Shown in pieces: positions 18,945 through 27,404 of a stretch of DNA of 64,000 nucleotides. The notes beneath the pieces are model-generated. The model ran no database searches, had not been told where the DNA came from, and saw only the letters and a list, made by a program, of their open reading frames with translations. This DNA comes from UTCHB3 sp964431385 (GTDB lineage Bacteria > Bacteroidota > Ignavibacteria > Ignavibacteriales > Ignavibacteriaceae), in the NCBI GenBank assembly GCA_964431385.1, contig CAYSJM010000009.1:21466-85465 (forward strand), in the 5' to 3' direction. The position numbers and the translations under genes are program-made. Position 1 is the first letter of the stretch. Every line of letters starts with the position of its first letter.

Positions 18945-20243
18945 CTATAAAACTTCTCTTAAAATTGCGTCTGCATTTTCCGTGGTGGCGTTGGAAACAT
19001 AAGAGTACGCGTAGATTAAACCAAAAGCACGCTGTATAAATGTGGAATCATTGCTTTGTAAATTCGCTCTTAATTTGGCGACCATAACGCTCAATGCTCT
19101 ATCATCAGCTTTACTTAAAAGTACGAGAATGGTATTGCCATCTATACACAATTTTTCTTTAAGTGTAAGTGAAAGTCTGACTGCATTTCCAAGCTGATTC
19201 ATGGAAAGGATACCTGCACCCTCTGCCTGAGGATCAAGTTTGAGCGAAATCAATGTAAACGGTTGACCGGTACTCTTGTAAAGAGCTACTTGATTGTTCA
19301 AAATAAGATTAAATTCTTCTTTGCTATACTGATTTGTATGAGTCATCGGTGCCTGAACGACCTCAACCTCAATTATCGGACGATATTTTGGTGGAATATT
19401 TGGCGACACTGACTGAATCGGTGCACTTGTCATGGTAGGAATTGTAGTCCCTACCGGAAATGACTGAGCCGTCGGTATAACAGATTGCTGAAATCCTTGT
19501 GGTTGTGAAGGTGAACCCATGTCCATTCTACCGTCTGTTGTGGATTCAAAAACGACACCTTTATACGGTTCAAATGAGAACCCGGTAGTAAACTGCCCTT
19601 CTGTATGTCCGATGTTCGGTGTGATCGTGGCTTTTCCTCCCTGTCCTCGCGTTCCATCCCCTTTTTGCAGGTAAATTATTGCTGTAGTATATTGAACGAT
19701 ATTATCAACGATATTTTGGGCAAAAGGAGTTGCCGGTTCGCCGAGTATGTATAGACTCGTAACATTTTTATCCTCTATGCTCTCAATAGTACGCAAAAAT
19801 GCCTGTTGCAGTAGAGTGATATTCTCAAAACCGACGAAGTAGGTTAATTCATCAAACACAAGTCTTGTTGGTTGATATTGCTCAACAACATTCACAATAT
19901 CATTTAAGTACTCAACGAGATAGTTATCAGGATTTCCGGATTCATACACATCGAGTGGAGGTGTTACCTTTACCACTATGAGTGAACCATTGTCCATGTG
20001 AGTCTGAAGGTCAAAATCAACAGAAGCGGCGAGAATCATTAAATCTTTTGGGCGCATGCTTGTAAAATAAAGACATACCTCTTTTTGATCGATTCCTGCC
20101 ATTGCATATTGTAACCCAAGAGTTGTTCTTCCGGATTTACGGGGTCCTATCAATACATAGGTTCCGCCCCTGTAAAAACCACCCCAGGACTCATCCACTA
20201 CTGAGATGCCGGTATTAATGAGATTTATTTTTCCGTTTGCCAT
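18945..20243 (-). CDS. KaiC/RecA-like P-loop ATPase with degenerate GGDEF-like C-terminus
   Basis: The 432-residue cytoplasmic protein has an N-terminal RecA/KaiC-like domain (about 1-220). Its Walker A is GPRKSGRTT (33-41), in which Arg 39 replaces the invariant Lys, and its Walker B LVFDE has D131. A Gln/Pro/Ser-rich linker (about 225-300) leads to a C-terminal domain (about 305-432) with the strand-helix pattern of GGDEF domains (FTLISLKLD, then NTILVLLSKADDRAL). CIDGNT stands where GGDEF should be, so it is unlikely to make cyclic di-GMP. It is the first gene of the polysaccharide operon, behind a strong sigma-54-type promoter. A regulatory ligand-sensing or switching role is inferred. 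Confidence 0.72.
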   Translation of the reverse strand: MANGKINLINTGISVVDESWGGFYRGGTYVLIGPRKSGRTTLGLQYAMAGIDQKEVCLYFTSMRPKDLMILAASVDFDLQTHMDNGSLIVVKVTPPLDVYESGNPDNYLVEYLNDIVNVVEQYQPTRLVFDELTYFVGFENITLLQQAFLRTIESIEDKNVTSLYILGEPATPFAQNIVDNIVQYTTAIIYLQKGDGTRGQGGKATITPNIGHTEGQFTTGFSFEPYKGVVFESTTDGRMDMGSPSQPQGFQQSVIPTAQSFPVGTTIPTMTSAPIQSVSPNIPPKYRPIIEVEVVQAPMTHTNQYSKEEFNLILNNQVALYKSTGQPFTLISLKLDPQAEGAGILSMNQLGNAVRLSLTLKEKLCIDGNTILVLLSKADDRALSVMVAKLRANLQSNDSTFIQRAFGLIYAYSYVSNATTENADAILREVL

Positions 20244-20275
20244 ATCTTCTTTGCTTTTTGTTGTCGCACTTAGTG

Positions 20276-20291
20276 AGCAAAAATCATGCCA
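20276..20291 (-). promoter_or_regulatory. Sigma-54-type promoter of the polysaccharide operon
   Basis: The minus strand reads TGGCATGATTTTTGCT. The -24 TGGCA and -12 TTGCT elements have exactly 10 bases between GG and GC, matching TGGCAC-N5-TTGCW at all but one defined base. It lies 33 bases before the ATPase ATG, with upstream elements at 20364-20400. Confidence 0.75.
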
Positions 20292-20363
20292 TCAAGTACA
20301 TGGTTGAAAACAGCTAAAATAAAGCGTTTTTGACCAGTTTTGAAAAATTTTGGGTTAATTATT

Positions 20364-20400
20364 TCTCATAATGAGACACTTAATTTTTATGTCTCATTTT
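20364..20400. promoter_or_regulatory. Enhancer-like cluster upstream of the polysaccharide operon (element copy 2)
   Basis: Three TCTCAT half-sites: TCTCATAATGAGA (20364-20376) is palindromic, and AATGAGACA (20370-20378) pairs with TGTCTCATT (20390-20398) as a perfect 9-bp inverted repeat with an 11-base spacer. It lies about 100-135 bases upstream of the inferred start, where a sigma-54 activator would bind. There is no T-run after the stem, which argues against a terminator for the GH9 gene. Confidence 0.6.
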
Positions 20401-20407
20401 GACACAT

Positions 20408-22126
20408 CTATTTATAGAAATGAGAAAAAACGAACACGGCTGTTGCATTTGACACAATTGTAGGTTCATTTGTGATATAATCCTGCCTGTCATCGTAATA
20501 TTTAACCTCCGGTGAGTTAAACCGGTCGTATATAAAATTTGTACGCTGAATATTATACCCTTTTAATATTTCGGCTGGAACCGGACCGGCGGCAACTGCT
20601 CCGGGGAGATAACCATTATTAAAAAAGCCCACCTGCGAATGAAAATTCCGGGTGGATCTGCTACCAATGTTGTATATAAATGAGACTCCCCAGGGATTTT
20701 TCCCGAGAACATAATCTCTCTGGTATGATGCAACTGAATCATAGAGAGAAGATTTAGTCAAGTCTCTGAAAAGAATCGATTGCAGAGCGATACCGAGAAA
20801 AGTATGGGTAGTCCCCCATGAGAAGGCTGTACCTTCACCAAAAGGATTTTTCTTACGGGTTTCGTTAAAAGCTGCGAGATTATTTTCAATGTATTGCTTC
20901 ATATCCATCGAATATTTGGCGACCCGGTATTGTGCGAGTGAGTTAATATTGCCCCAACTCCACCAATAATCTGAATCAGCACTCTTGGCTAATTTTTTTG
21001 CTTCTTCAAGATACTTGCCTATACCTGTGGTGATGTACATTTCAATGGCACCTAAGGCAAGCTTGCCTTCATATTTACTATCTTGGTACAAACCTATTGG
21101 ATTTGTATCCAAATCGGGGGCTGAGTTCCTCAGTGCAAAAACATTGTTGGCAGCCTTCAGTAGTTTATCGGCAAAAGCGGCATCTTGAAAGCGATCTTTC
21201 CATATCCTGCTTCCCATAGCCAATGCGGCGGCGTAAATACCGATTAAATTTTTACCCATTCCGGCAAAAGCAGGTCTGTCAAATTTTAGTGTATCATTCT
21301 CCGGTAATCTCCAACCGACCGTCTGGTCTCTTCTATCCTGGACTTGAATAATCAACTTTGACGGTTGATAATTCATTCTGAGTAAAAGATCAAGTCCTAC
21401 ACGAGCCTCTTCCAGTACATCAGGTGCACCATCTTTGTTCTTATCAAATTCCATCCTTTTGGGATTAAATTCGTACGAAAAGAGGAGCATGTAGGTTGAA
21501 AAAGCTGTAGTATTTAGAAATTTGGTGAAATCTCCTGCATCGTGCCAGCCACCGGTAACATCGATTTTGCCTGCACGATCATCGCCAACCACATTCGGTG
21601 AATCATAAATATGACAAACTTTGTGGAGGAAAGGATTTGTAGCACCACATCTTTGCACTTTGAAGAAAAGAAGCAATGAATCAACTATTGAGTTGTAAAT
21701 ATTCTCGCCAATTCTGAAATTAGATGACCTGTTCCCTTCCACATCTATAACGAAGGTACCTTCAGAACCAAGACCGGTAAAATCGATTATATGACAAAAA
21801 TTGAAACTGCCCCACCCTGCAATACTTGGAGGTATAGTTCCATCAAAAACATCTTTGCCCGATTTAATGTCCTTAACAATAAATTTCTTCCCACCCATAT
21901 CTTTTTTGGTAAGTACAACAGCCGTTTTAAGTTCACTTTTCTTGAAGCCCAATTGATTTACTCTGATGAAGACATCAGTCGCAAAATCTCCCCTGTCATC
22001 CGTTATTACCGGAATCAGTTTAACATTGTCCTCAGCATTGTTAGAGGATGAGAAAAAACAGGAAGAAAACAATATAGCTACAAAAAAGATCACAAATGTT
22101 CGTCTATACATACCATATCGATTCAT
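20408..22126 (-). CDS. Glycoside hydrolase family 9 endoglucanase, lipoprotein
   Basis: The 572-residue protein starts with a lipoprotein signal (IFFVAILFSSC). An immunoglobulin-like N-terminal CelD_N domain (about 45-140: VNQLGFKKSELKTAVV) precedes the GH9 (alpha/alpha)6 catalytic domain. The nucleophile-activating motif GGWHDAGDFTKF is visible, and the catalytic Glu lies in TNEPTIVSNATAV near the C-terminus. It hydrolyses beta-1,4-glucans at the cell surface. It ends just upstream of the polysaccharide operon's control region, so it might trim the polymer as BcsZ does for cellulose, or it may serve carbohydrate use. Upstream genes on the same strand are 84 bases away. Confidence 0.9.
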   Translation of the reverse strand: MNRYGMYRRTFVIFFVAILFSSCFFSSSNNAEDNVKLIPVITDDRGDFATDVFIRVNQLGFKKSELKTAVVLTKKDMGGKKFIVKDIKSGKDVFDGTIPPSIAGWGSFNFCHIIDFTGLGSEGTFVIDVEGNRSSNFRIGENIYNSIVDSLLLFFKVQRCGATNPFLHKVCHIYDSPNVVGDDRAGKIDVTGGWHDAGDFTKFLNTTAFSTYMLLFSYEFNPKRMEFDKNKDGAPDVLEEARVGLDLLLRMNYQPSKLIIQVQDRRDQTVGWRLPENDTLKFDRPAFAGMGKNLIGIYAAALAMGSRIWKDRFQDAAFADKLLKAANNVFALRNSAPDLDTNPIGLYQDSKYEGKLALGAIEMYITTGIGKYLEEAKKLAKSADSDYWWSWGNINSLAQYRVAKYSMDMKQYIENNLAAFNETRKKNPFGEGTAFSWGTTHTFLGIALQSILFRDLTKSSLYDSVASYQRDYVLGKNPWGVSFIYNIGSRSTRNFHSQVGFFNNGYLPGAVAAGPVPAEILKGYNIQRTNFIYDRFNSPEVKYYDDRQDYITNEPTIVSNATAVFVFSHFYK

Positions 22127-22210
22127 AAAATTATCCGGGTTTCGAAATTAATATAAGCTATAATAACAAAAAATCAAGTGACAAATATTACCTGCTAAAC
22201 CAAAAACTGT

Positions 22211-23713
22211 TTAATTGAAGAGGTCTTCAACCTTCACAATTTTAATATTTTCAGCTTTGATATCCAATTTAAAGTCAGAGATAAACTTATCCTCTTTCAA
22301 CACACTCTCAGGTTTTGGTGTTTGATAAACAATTGGTGAAGAGGTGTTTTTAATGAGTCTGTCTTTCAGATCATTTGCATTATCAGTAACAAAAACTATA
22401 ACCATGTTTTGTGTTGAAAGGTATTTTTTAACAGAAGCGTTCACTTCGTTAATAGAAAGATTCGACATCTTATTTCTGAATTTTTGAAGATGACCGGGTT
22501 CTTTCATACCATAATATTTATCATCGAGTGCATAACCAAGCCGCATTTCGGTATTTGGTGCGTAGTGAAGTACATATTTTTGGAGAAATTTACGAGTCAT
22601 TTCAAAATCGTCATTTCCCAGACCATTCTTGACGAGCAGATCGAGTTCGCGCATCGCAGCTCTGAAAGCAAAATGTTTTGTTTCGTTTGGTACCGGCCTT
22701 ATCCACATTTCGAATAGATGTTTCTTCAACGGAACATTCACCGGTGGTTTTGAAAGTCTTCCACCGTTTGGATAATATTCGATGTAGCTATAATCACCGT
22801 AATTTAGACCTCTCGCCTCTCTGATCACTTGATAGAGATGTGAACTTGAGTTTCTGTGTTCTCCAAGCCACGAGTTGGCAAGTGCCAGCGGGTACCATTC
22901 GTCATTATTTCTTAATAAATCGATCGGATATCCCATCGAAATGGCGGTTGCATTCGTTTTTTTCTCTACAATAACTACATTCAGACCTTTAACAGCCGAT
23001 GGATTTATCTGAGAATCAGCATTTTTTGAACCTGAAGGTAATTTTTGCAGTTCATCCCATACTTTTTGTACGAGATTGTCGTCGAAACCACCACCAATTG
23101 CGAGCACATAATTTTCTTTGTTAAAATATTTTTTGTAGAACCACTTCACATCATCAAGAGTAATATTTTTTAAGCTACTGATAGTACCCGTTGAAAGATG
23201 TCCATAAGGAGTCCCCTTAAATATTTCATTATAAAGCACTGCCTTCCCAAGTTCTTCATCACTCGAATATCTTAAAGTGGTTGAAAGGTAGCTTATTGCT
23301 TCATCTTTCACTCTTAAAAAATCTTCTTCCCTAAAACCGGGATCAAGCAGCTGTTCAGTAAAAAGGGCAAGATACTCATTCAAATTATCCAGGTGAACCG
23401 AGCCGGTATAAACCAGATTCTCTTTGGAAACCGATGCCGAATAACCGGCAGCGAGTGGGTATAATTTTTCGAGAATTTGCGAATAGGTAAATTTTGAAGT
23501 GCCTCCTTCGTTCAAGAGAGCTGCTGTAAGTGCAGCAAGTCCTTCTTTACCCTTGGGGTCATCTTTTGAACCGGCATCAAACCAAATTCGAAAAGATATT
23601 ACGGGCTCTTGCGTCTTCAATAGAACTATTCTGTTTTTATCCATAGCTGAGATGTTTGATACCAGGATCATTAAAATAATAAATGTAGCAAATTTAATTG
23701 TAGGGGTTCTCAT
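22211..23713 (-). CDS. M16 family peptidase, inactive-type subunit
   Basis: The 500-residue protein has a signal peptide and the M16 (insulinase/processing peptidase) fold. At the position of the zinc motif HxxEH it reads GLAALTAALLNEGG, so it cannot bind zinc there. The C-terminal half keeps the Arg/Tyr-type segment VIREARGLNYGDYSY that assists the partner's active site. It forms a pair with the gene just upstream (1 base apart), which has the zinc site. Heterodimers of this kind degrade peptides in the periplasm. Confidence 0.9.
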   Translation of the reverse strand: MRTPTIKFATFIILMILVSNISAMDKNRIVLLKTQEPVISFRIWFDAGSKDDPKGKEGLAALTAALLNEGGTSKFTYSQILEKLYPLAAGYSASVSKENLVYTGSVHLDNLNEYLALFTEQLLDPGFREEDFLRVKDEAISYLSTTLRYSSDEELGKAVLYNEIFKGTPYGHLSTGTISSLKNITLDDVKWFYKKYFNKENYVLAIGGGFDDNLVQKVWDELQKLPSGSKNADSQINPSAVKGLNVVIVEKKTNATAISMGYPIDLLRNNDEWYPLALANSWLGEHRNSSSHLYQVIREARGLNYGDYSYIEYYPNGGRLSKPPVNVPLKKHLFEMWIRPVPNETKHFAFRAAMRELDLLVKNGLGNDDFEMTRKFLQKYVLHYAPNTEMRLGYALDDKYYGMKEPGHLQKFRNKMSNLSINEVNASVKKYLSTQNMVIVFVTDNANDLKDRLIKNTSSPIVYQTPKPESVLKEDKFISDFKLDIKAENIKIVKVEDLFN

Positions 23714-23714
23714 A

Positions 23715-25043
23715 TCAATTTCCTGTAAGAATTACTTGGTTCCTGCTCTCTTTAACAAAATATTTTTTTACCGCTTTCTGAATGTCTTCAGGGGTAACAT
23801 CCATCATCTGGGCAAAAAATTCATCCAACACTTCGATATCGCCGGTGAGAGTTATGTACATCGGTAATACTGAAGCTACAGCTTCGGGGCTGTCAAGACC
23901 CATCAGGAATTGATACTTCATTCGTTTTTTTAATTTATCCAATTGTTCTTTTGAAACAAGATTATTTTTGTAGTAATCGATGGTTTTTTCAACTTCGGAA
24001 ATCACATAATCGATATCATTTTCCGATTTAACACGGGAATACACCATGAACGGGAAAGGATCTCTTCTTGTTTGTGCCCCACCGGCGATGAACTGGACTT
24101 TTTGTTCGTCGAGAACAAGCTTTTTATAAAGTTCGCTTGTTTCACCAAAAGCGATATCTGCAAATGGAATCATCGACATGTAGTCTTTATTGAATACATT
24201 AAAACCGTCGTACTTGTAACCGATTGCAAGAAGTGGCAGCGTTTTACCGTCGTATTTTATTTTCGACTCTCTCGGTGCAGTTTGTTTTGGTTCTTGCTCT
24301 ATTTTTGGAGGAACATAACCGGTTTTCCACGATGAATAATATTTATCGACCATTCCGCTCACGCTTTCCACATCAAAATCACCCGTGATCACGAGAACAC
24401 AGTTTTCAGGACGATAATAGCGATTGTAAAATGAGAGGCTGTACTCATACTGGTTTGGCATCTCTTTTATATCAGCTTCAAACCCGATTGTGGTGTGTTT
24501 GTAGGTATGTTTGTCGAAAGCCATATCCTGAAATTTTTCAAAGAGAACTGAAAAAGGATTTGTAACACTTTTTCTATACTCACCATACACAGCACCTGAT
24601 TCAGTCATGAATTGATCTTTTTTATAATTCAGGTTTTGAAAACGATCCGATTCGAGGTCCATCACCTTATCCAGATCTTCAGCTGCAAAATTCAGATGAT
24701 AGACTGTAAGGTCATCGTCGGTATAAGCATTGGCGTCAGCTCCGATCGAGGTAGTAACTGAATCATAAAGTGGATATTTATCTGTACCACGAAACATCAT
24801 GTGTTCAAAGAAATGAGCAAATCCACTTTTACCGGGCTCCCACTCATCTCTGCTGCCAGTTCGTACAACTGTGTAGTATGATACGAGTCCACTACCGGGC
24901 ATTGGTATCAAAAGTGCTTTAAATCCATTTTTAAGAGTCACTCTGTGGACTTTGTAGGGGAAAACCCCGCCCGCAATTAATTCTGATGCAGTCATGATGA
25001 TTAATAACAAGATAATTTTAGTTACTGAATAACCGGGTTTCAT
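23715..25043 (-). CDS. M16 family zinc peptidase, catalytic subunit
   Basis: The 442-residue protein has a signal peptide and the inverted zinc motif HFFEH in GFAHFFEHMMFRGT, with the third ligand Glu in the downstream helix (SGAVYGEYRK region). The family cleaves small peptides and unfolded segments. It pairs with the inactive subunit that follows, and comes 17 bases after the dipeptide epimerase, so peptide turnover in the envelope is the likely joint function. Confidence 0.92.
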   Translation of the reverse strand: MKPGYSVTKIILLLIIMTASELIAGGVFPYKVHRVTLKNGFKALLIPMPGSGLVSYYTVVRTGSRDEWEPGKSGFAHFFEHMMFRGTDKYPLYDSVTTSIGADANAYTDDDLTVYHLNFAAEDLDKVMDLESDRFQNLNYKKDQFMTESGAVYGEYRKSVTNPFSVLFEKFQDMAFDKHTYKHTTIGFEADIKEMPNQYEYSLSFYNRYYRPENCVLVITGDFDVESVSGMVDKYYSSWKTGYVPPKIEQEPKQTAPRESKIKYDGKTLPLLAIGYKYDGFNVFNKDYMSMIPFADIAFGETSELYKKLVLDEQKVQFIAGGAQTRRDPFPFMVYSRVKSENDIDYVISEVEKTIDYYKNNLVSKEQLDKLKKRMKYQFLMGLDSPEAVASVLPMYITLTGDIEVLDEFFAQMMDVTPEDIQKAVKKYFVKESRNQVILTGN

Positions 25044-25060
25044 TAAGCTGTCTCCGTTAA

Positions 25061-26191
25061 TTATATTTTTTCAATTCCGATTCCGGGGAGTGTCGAAAGT
25101 GTAACCTTTCCGTCCACTATTGTAGTTCCTTTATAGATATCGTTACTTATCAGAAGTGCACCGTCCAAATCAGCCCAAAGAGCCATTGGAGATAGTTGTG
25201 CTGCTGCTGATATTGCACATGAAGTTTCAGTCATGCATCCGATCATCACTTTTAGACCAAGTCCCTCTGCGAGACTAATCATTTTATTCGCAGTTCTCAT
25301 ACCGCCGCACTTCATTAGCTTGATATTGATGCCTGAATAAACTCCTTGAGCTTTCACCACATCTGCCAATCCTTGCACCGCTTCATCACCGATTGTTGGT
25401 AACGGACTGTTCTGGGTTAGCCATGCATTATCGTCAAGATTTTTTTTATCCATTGGCTGTTCCACAAACACAACTCCCCTCTCCTTTAGCCAGTGAATCA
25501 TTTCGAGGGCGAACTTTTTATCTTTCCAGCCCTGATTTACATCAACACAGATGGGTTTATCAGACACAGATCTGATTGTTTCGATCATTTCCTTATCGGT
25601 GTCGCGACCAAGTTTTACCTTCAAAATTTTGTATTCCGCTGCCTCTCTGACTTTTTCCTTCACCACATCAGGTTTATCGATTCCTATCGTAAAACTTGTG
25701 TTAGGTGCTTTGGAGGGGTCATAGCCCCAAATCTTAAACCAGGGTTGACCTATCATTTTGCCGACAAGATCGTGCAAAGCGATATCGAGTGAAGCTTTTG
25801 CAGCATAGTTACCAATATCCACTGTGTCGATATAATCGATGATCTCTTCGAGCCTGAAAGGATCGTTAAACTGATCAAGTTTCACCTTCGAAAGAAAAGT
25901 CGTGGCAGTTTCGTGACTCTCACCAAGATAAGGTGGCATTGATGCCTCGCCGTACCCGATTAGGTCGCCAAACTGAATTTCAGTTAACATAACAGGGGTA
26001 GTCGTTCTCGAACTCGTGGCAAGTGTAAACACATGTTTCAGTTCAAGCGTATAGGGTCTAAAACTTAATTTTAATTTATTTCCGCTCATTTTGTTCACTG
26101 CAAAATTAGATATTGTTTCAGCTTTACCAGCTACAACAGCAGCACCGGCAAGTATTGAGGCTTTTTTAATAAAATTCCGACGCGTATCCAT
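25061..26191 (-). CDS. Tat-exported dipeptide epimerase (L-Ala-D/L-Glu epimerase-like, enolase superfamily)
   Basis: The 376-residue protein begins MDTRRNFIKKASILAGAAVVAG, a twin-arginine signal, so it acts in the periplasm. The enolase-superfamily active site is complete: KVKLG (catalytic Lys pair), metal ligands in CVDVNQGW, VEQPM and GDEAV, and the second base Lys in NIKLMKCGGM. The family epimerises L-Ala-D-Glu from peptidoglycan. The ATG at 26191 follows a GAGGA Shine-Dalgarno and is preferred over the TTG three bases earlier. Its neighbour is an NlpC/P60 peptidase, the same pairing as YkfB-YkfC in Bacillus murein peptide recycling. Export is unusual for this enzyme. Confidence 0.85.
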   Translation of the reverse strand: MDTRRNFIKKASILAGAAVVAGKAETISNFAVNKMSGNKLKLSFRPYTLELKHVFTLATSSRTTTPVMLTEIQFGDLIGYGEASMPPYLGESHETATTFLSKVKLDQFNDPFRLEEIIDYIDTVDIGNYAAKASLDIALHDLVGKMIGQPWFKIWGYDPSKAPNTSFTIGIDKPDVVKEKVREAAEYKILKVKLGRDTDKEMIETIRSVSDKPICVDVNQGWKDKKFALEMIHWLKERGVVFVEQPMDKKNLDDNAWLTQNSPLPTIGDEAVQGLADVVKAQGVYSGINIKLMKCGGMRTANKMISLAEGLGLKVMIGCMTETSCAISAAAQLSPMALWADLDGALLISNDIYKGTTIVDGKVTLSTLPGIGIEKI

Positions 26192-26198
26192 CAAATCC

Positions 26199-27404
26199 TC
26201 ATTTTATATAGTTTTTGATTGATAACTTTAAGATTCCGGGGCTGTCAAGTTTGGTCAAGATTCGTCTGGCTGAAACTAACATTCCGGTTCTATATGCACT
26301 AAATATTGGGCTTTGTGAATCAAAACTGTTTATTCGCACCATACCTGCTGCATGGATGAACTCTTTATTCCCCATATATATGCCAACATGAGTAATTCTT
26401 TGAGGTTTACCCTCCTGCGGTTTGGGTCCGAAGAAAAGCAAGTCGCCTCTTTTCAGTTTGTCATAGCCACTTGAAACATCAACTTCTTCACCATAAAGAC
26501 ATTGCTGTGAAGCATCTCTGGCGAGAAGAATCCCGTTCAAAAAGTAAACTGTCTTGGTAAATCCGCTGCAATCCATCCCTTTTGGTGATGTGCCGCCCCA
26601 CAAGTATGGGACTCCAAGGAATTTTTTAGCAGTTTTAATAATGTCATTTGGATCAGGATTGAGCCCTTTTATCCATTTTTTGAGAGGTGTGGCAGATTTT
26701 TTTGAGATGTATCCTTCGCGTCCATCGGGAAGTGCAACTTTATAACCATTTTTAGTACTCGATTTTAGCTGCAAAATTCCACCGGCAGTTATATCAGATA
26801 TAGTTCCACCCTTCTCATTCTCTTCGGCATAAACAAATCCATAAACATCTGTGAAAATCAGTTTGTCATCTTTGTACCAGCTATCCATCTCTTTTTTTGT
26901 AAAAGTTTGAATACCGGCATCATCAACCCATCCGATATAACCTTCGGGAGTTTGAACCAGGAACCAATTATCCTCGCCCTCTTTAAGTACAGTAACGGGG
27001 GTACCCATAAGAGCCTGTGTCACTAATTCCGCCGGATGGAAAGGTTTTAGTCTAATATTTGCAACAGAAAGAGTAACAACTCCAAATTCATATCCGTTTA
27101 GAGATTTTGACGGCAACCTTTCTACGAGGTCTTTAATTGTGTAGTTGTAGAGCATTTGCCTCATTTCATCAAGAGCGGCGGGAACATTAGTTTCGCCTGT
27201 GACGGTGAGTAAATTTTTCTCTATGTCAACATCAAATTTAAGATCGAGGATGGCTGTTCTTTTATCGGGAGCATATTTGTTTGTAATAACCATATATACA
27301 CCATCTATTTGGGAAATGGTGGCAACTTGTGCAGACATACTGGTTCCAAATGTTAATATCAGAAAGAAAACAATTATTGCATTTTTCATCAAGTGTAAAT
27401 TCAT
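26199..27404 (-). CDS. NlpC/P60 peptidase with SH3b domains (YkfC-like)
   Basis: The 401-residue protein has a signal peptide. Bacterial SH3-type domains lie near residues 105-170 and 180-235 (NIRLKPFHPAELVTQ, EGYIGWVDD, GREGYISKK). A C-terminal NlpC/P60 cysteine peptidase has catalytic Cys in MDCSGFTKTVYF and His in THVGIYMGNKEFIHA. Such enzymes cut the gamma-D-Glu to diamino acid bond of murein peptides. The start overlaps the MBOAT stop (TAATG). An alternative ATG at 27389 begins nearer the signal peptide. Confidence 0.9.
   Translation of the reverse strand: MNLHLMKNAIIVFFLILTFGTSMSAQVATISQIDGVYMVITNKYAPDKRTAILDLKFDVDIEKNLLTVTGETNVPAALDEMRQMLYNYTIKDLVERLPSKSLNGYEFGVVTLSVANIRLKPFHPAELVTQALMGTPVTVLKEGEDNWFLVQTPEGYIGWVDDAGIQTFTKKEMDSWYKDDKLIFTDVYGFVYAEENEKGGTISDITAGGILQLKSSTKNGYKVALPDGREGYISKKSATPLKKWIKGLNPDPNDIIKTAKKFLGVPYLWGGTSPKGMDCSGFTKTVYFLNGILLARDASQQCLYGEEVDVSSGYDKLKRGDLLFFGPKPQEGKPQRITHVGIYMGNKEFIHAAGMVRINSFDSQSPIFSAYRTGMLVSARRILTKLDSPGILKLSIKNYIK

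Noticed and set aside
20370..20398. Inverted repeat as a terminator for the GH9 gene
   Set aside because: There is no T-run on either strand, and a third half-site plus recurrence at other promoters favours a binding site.
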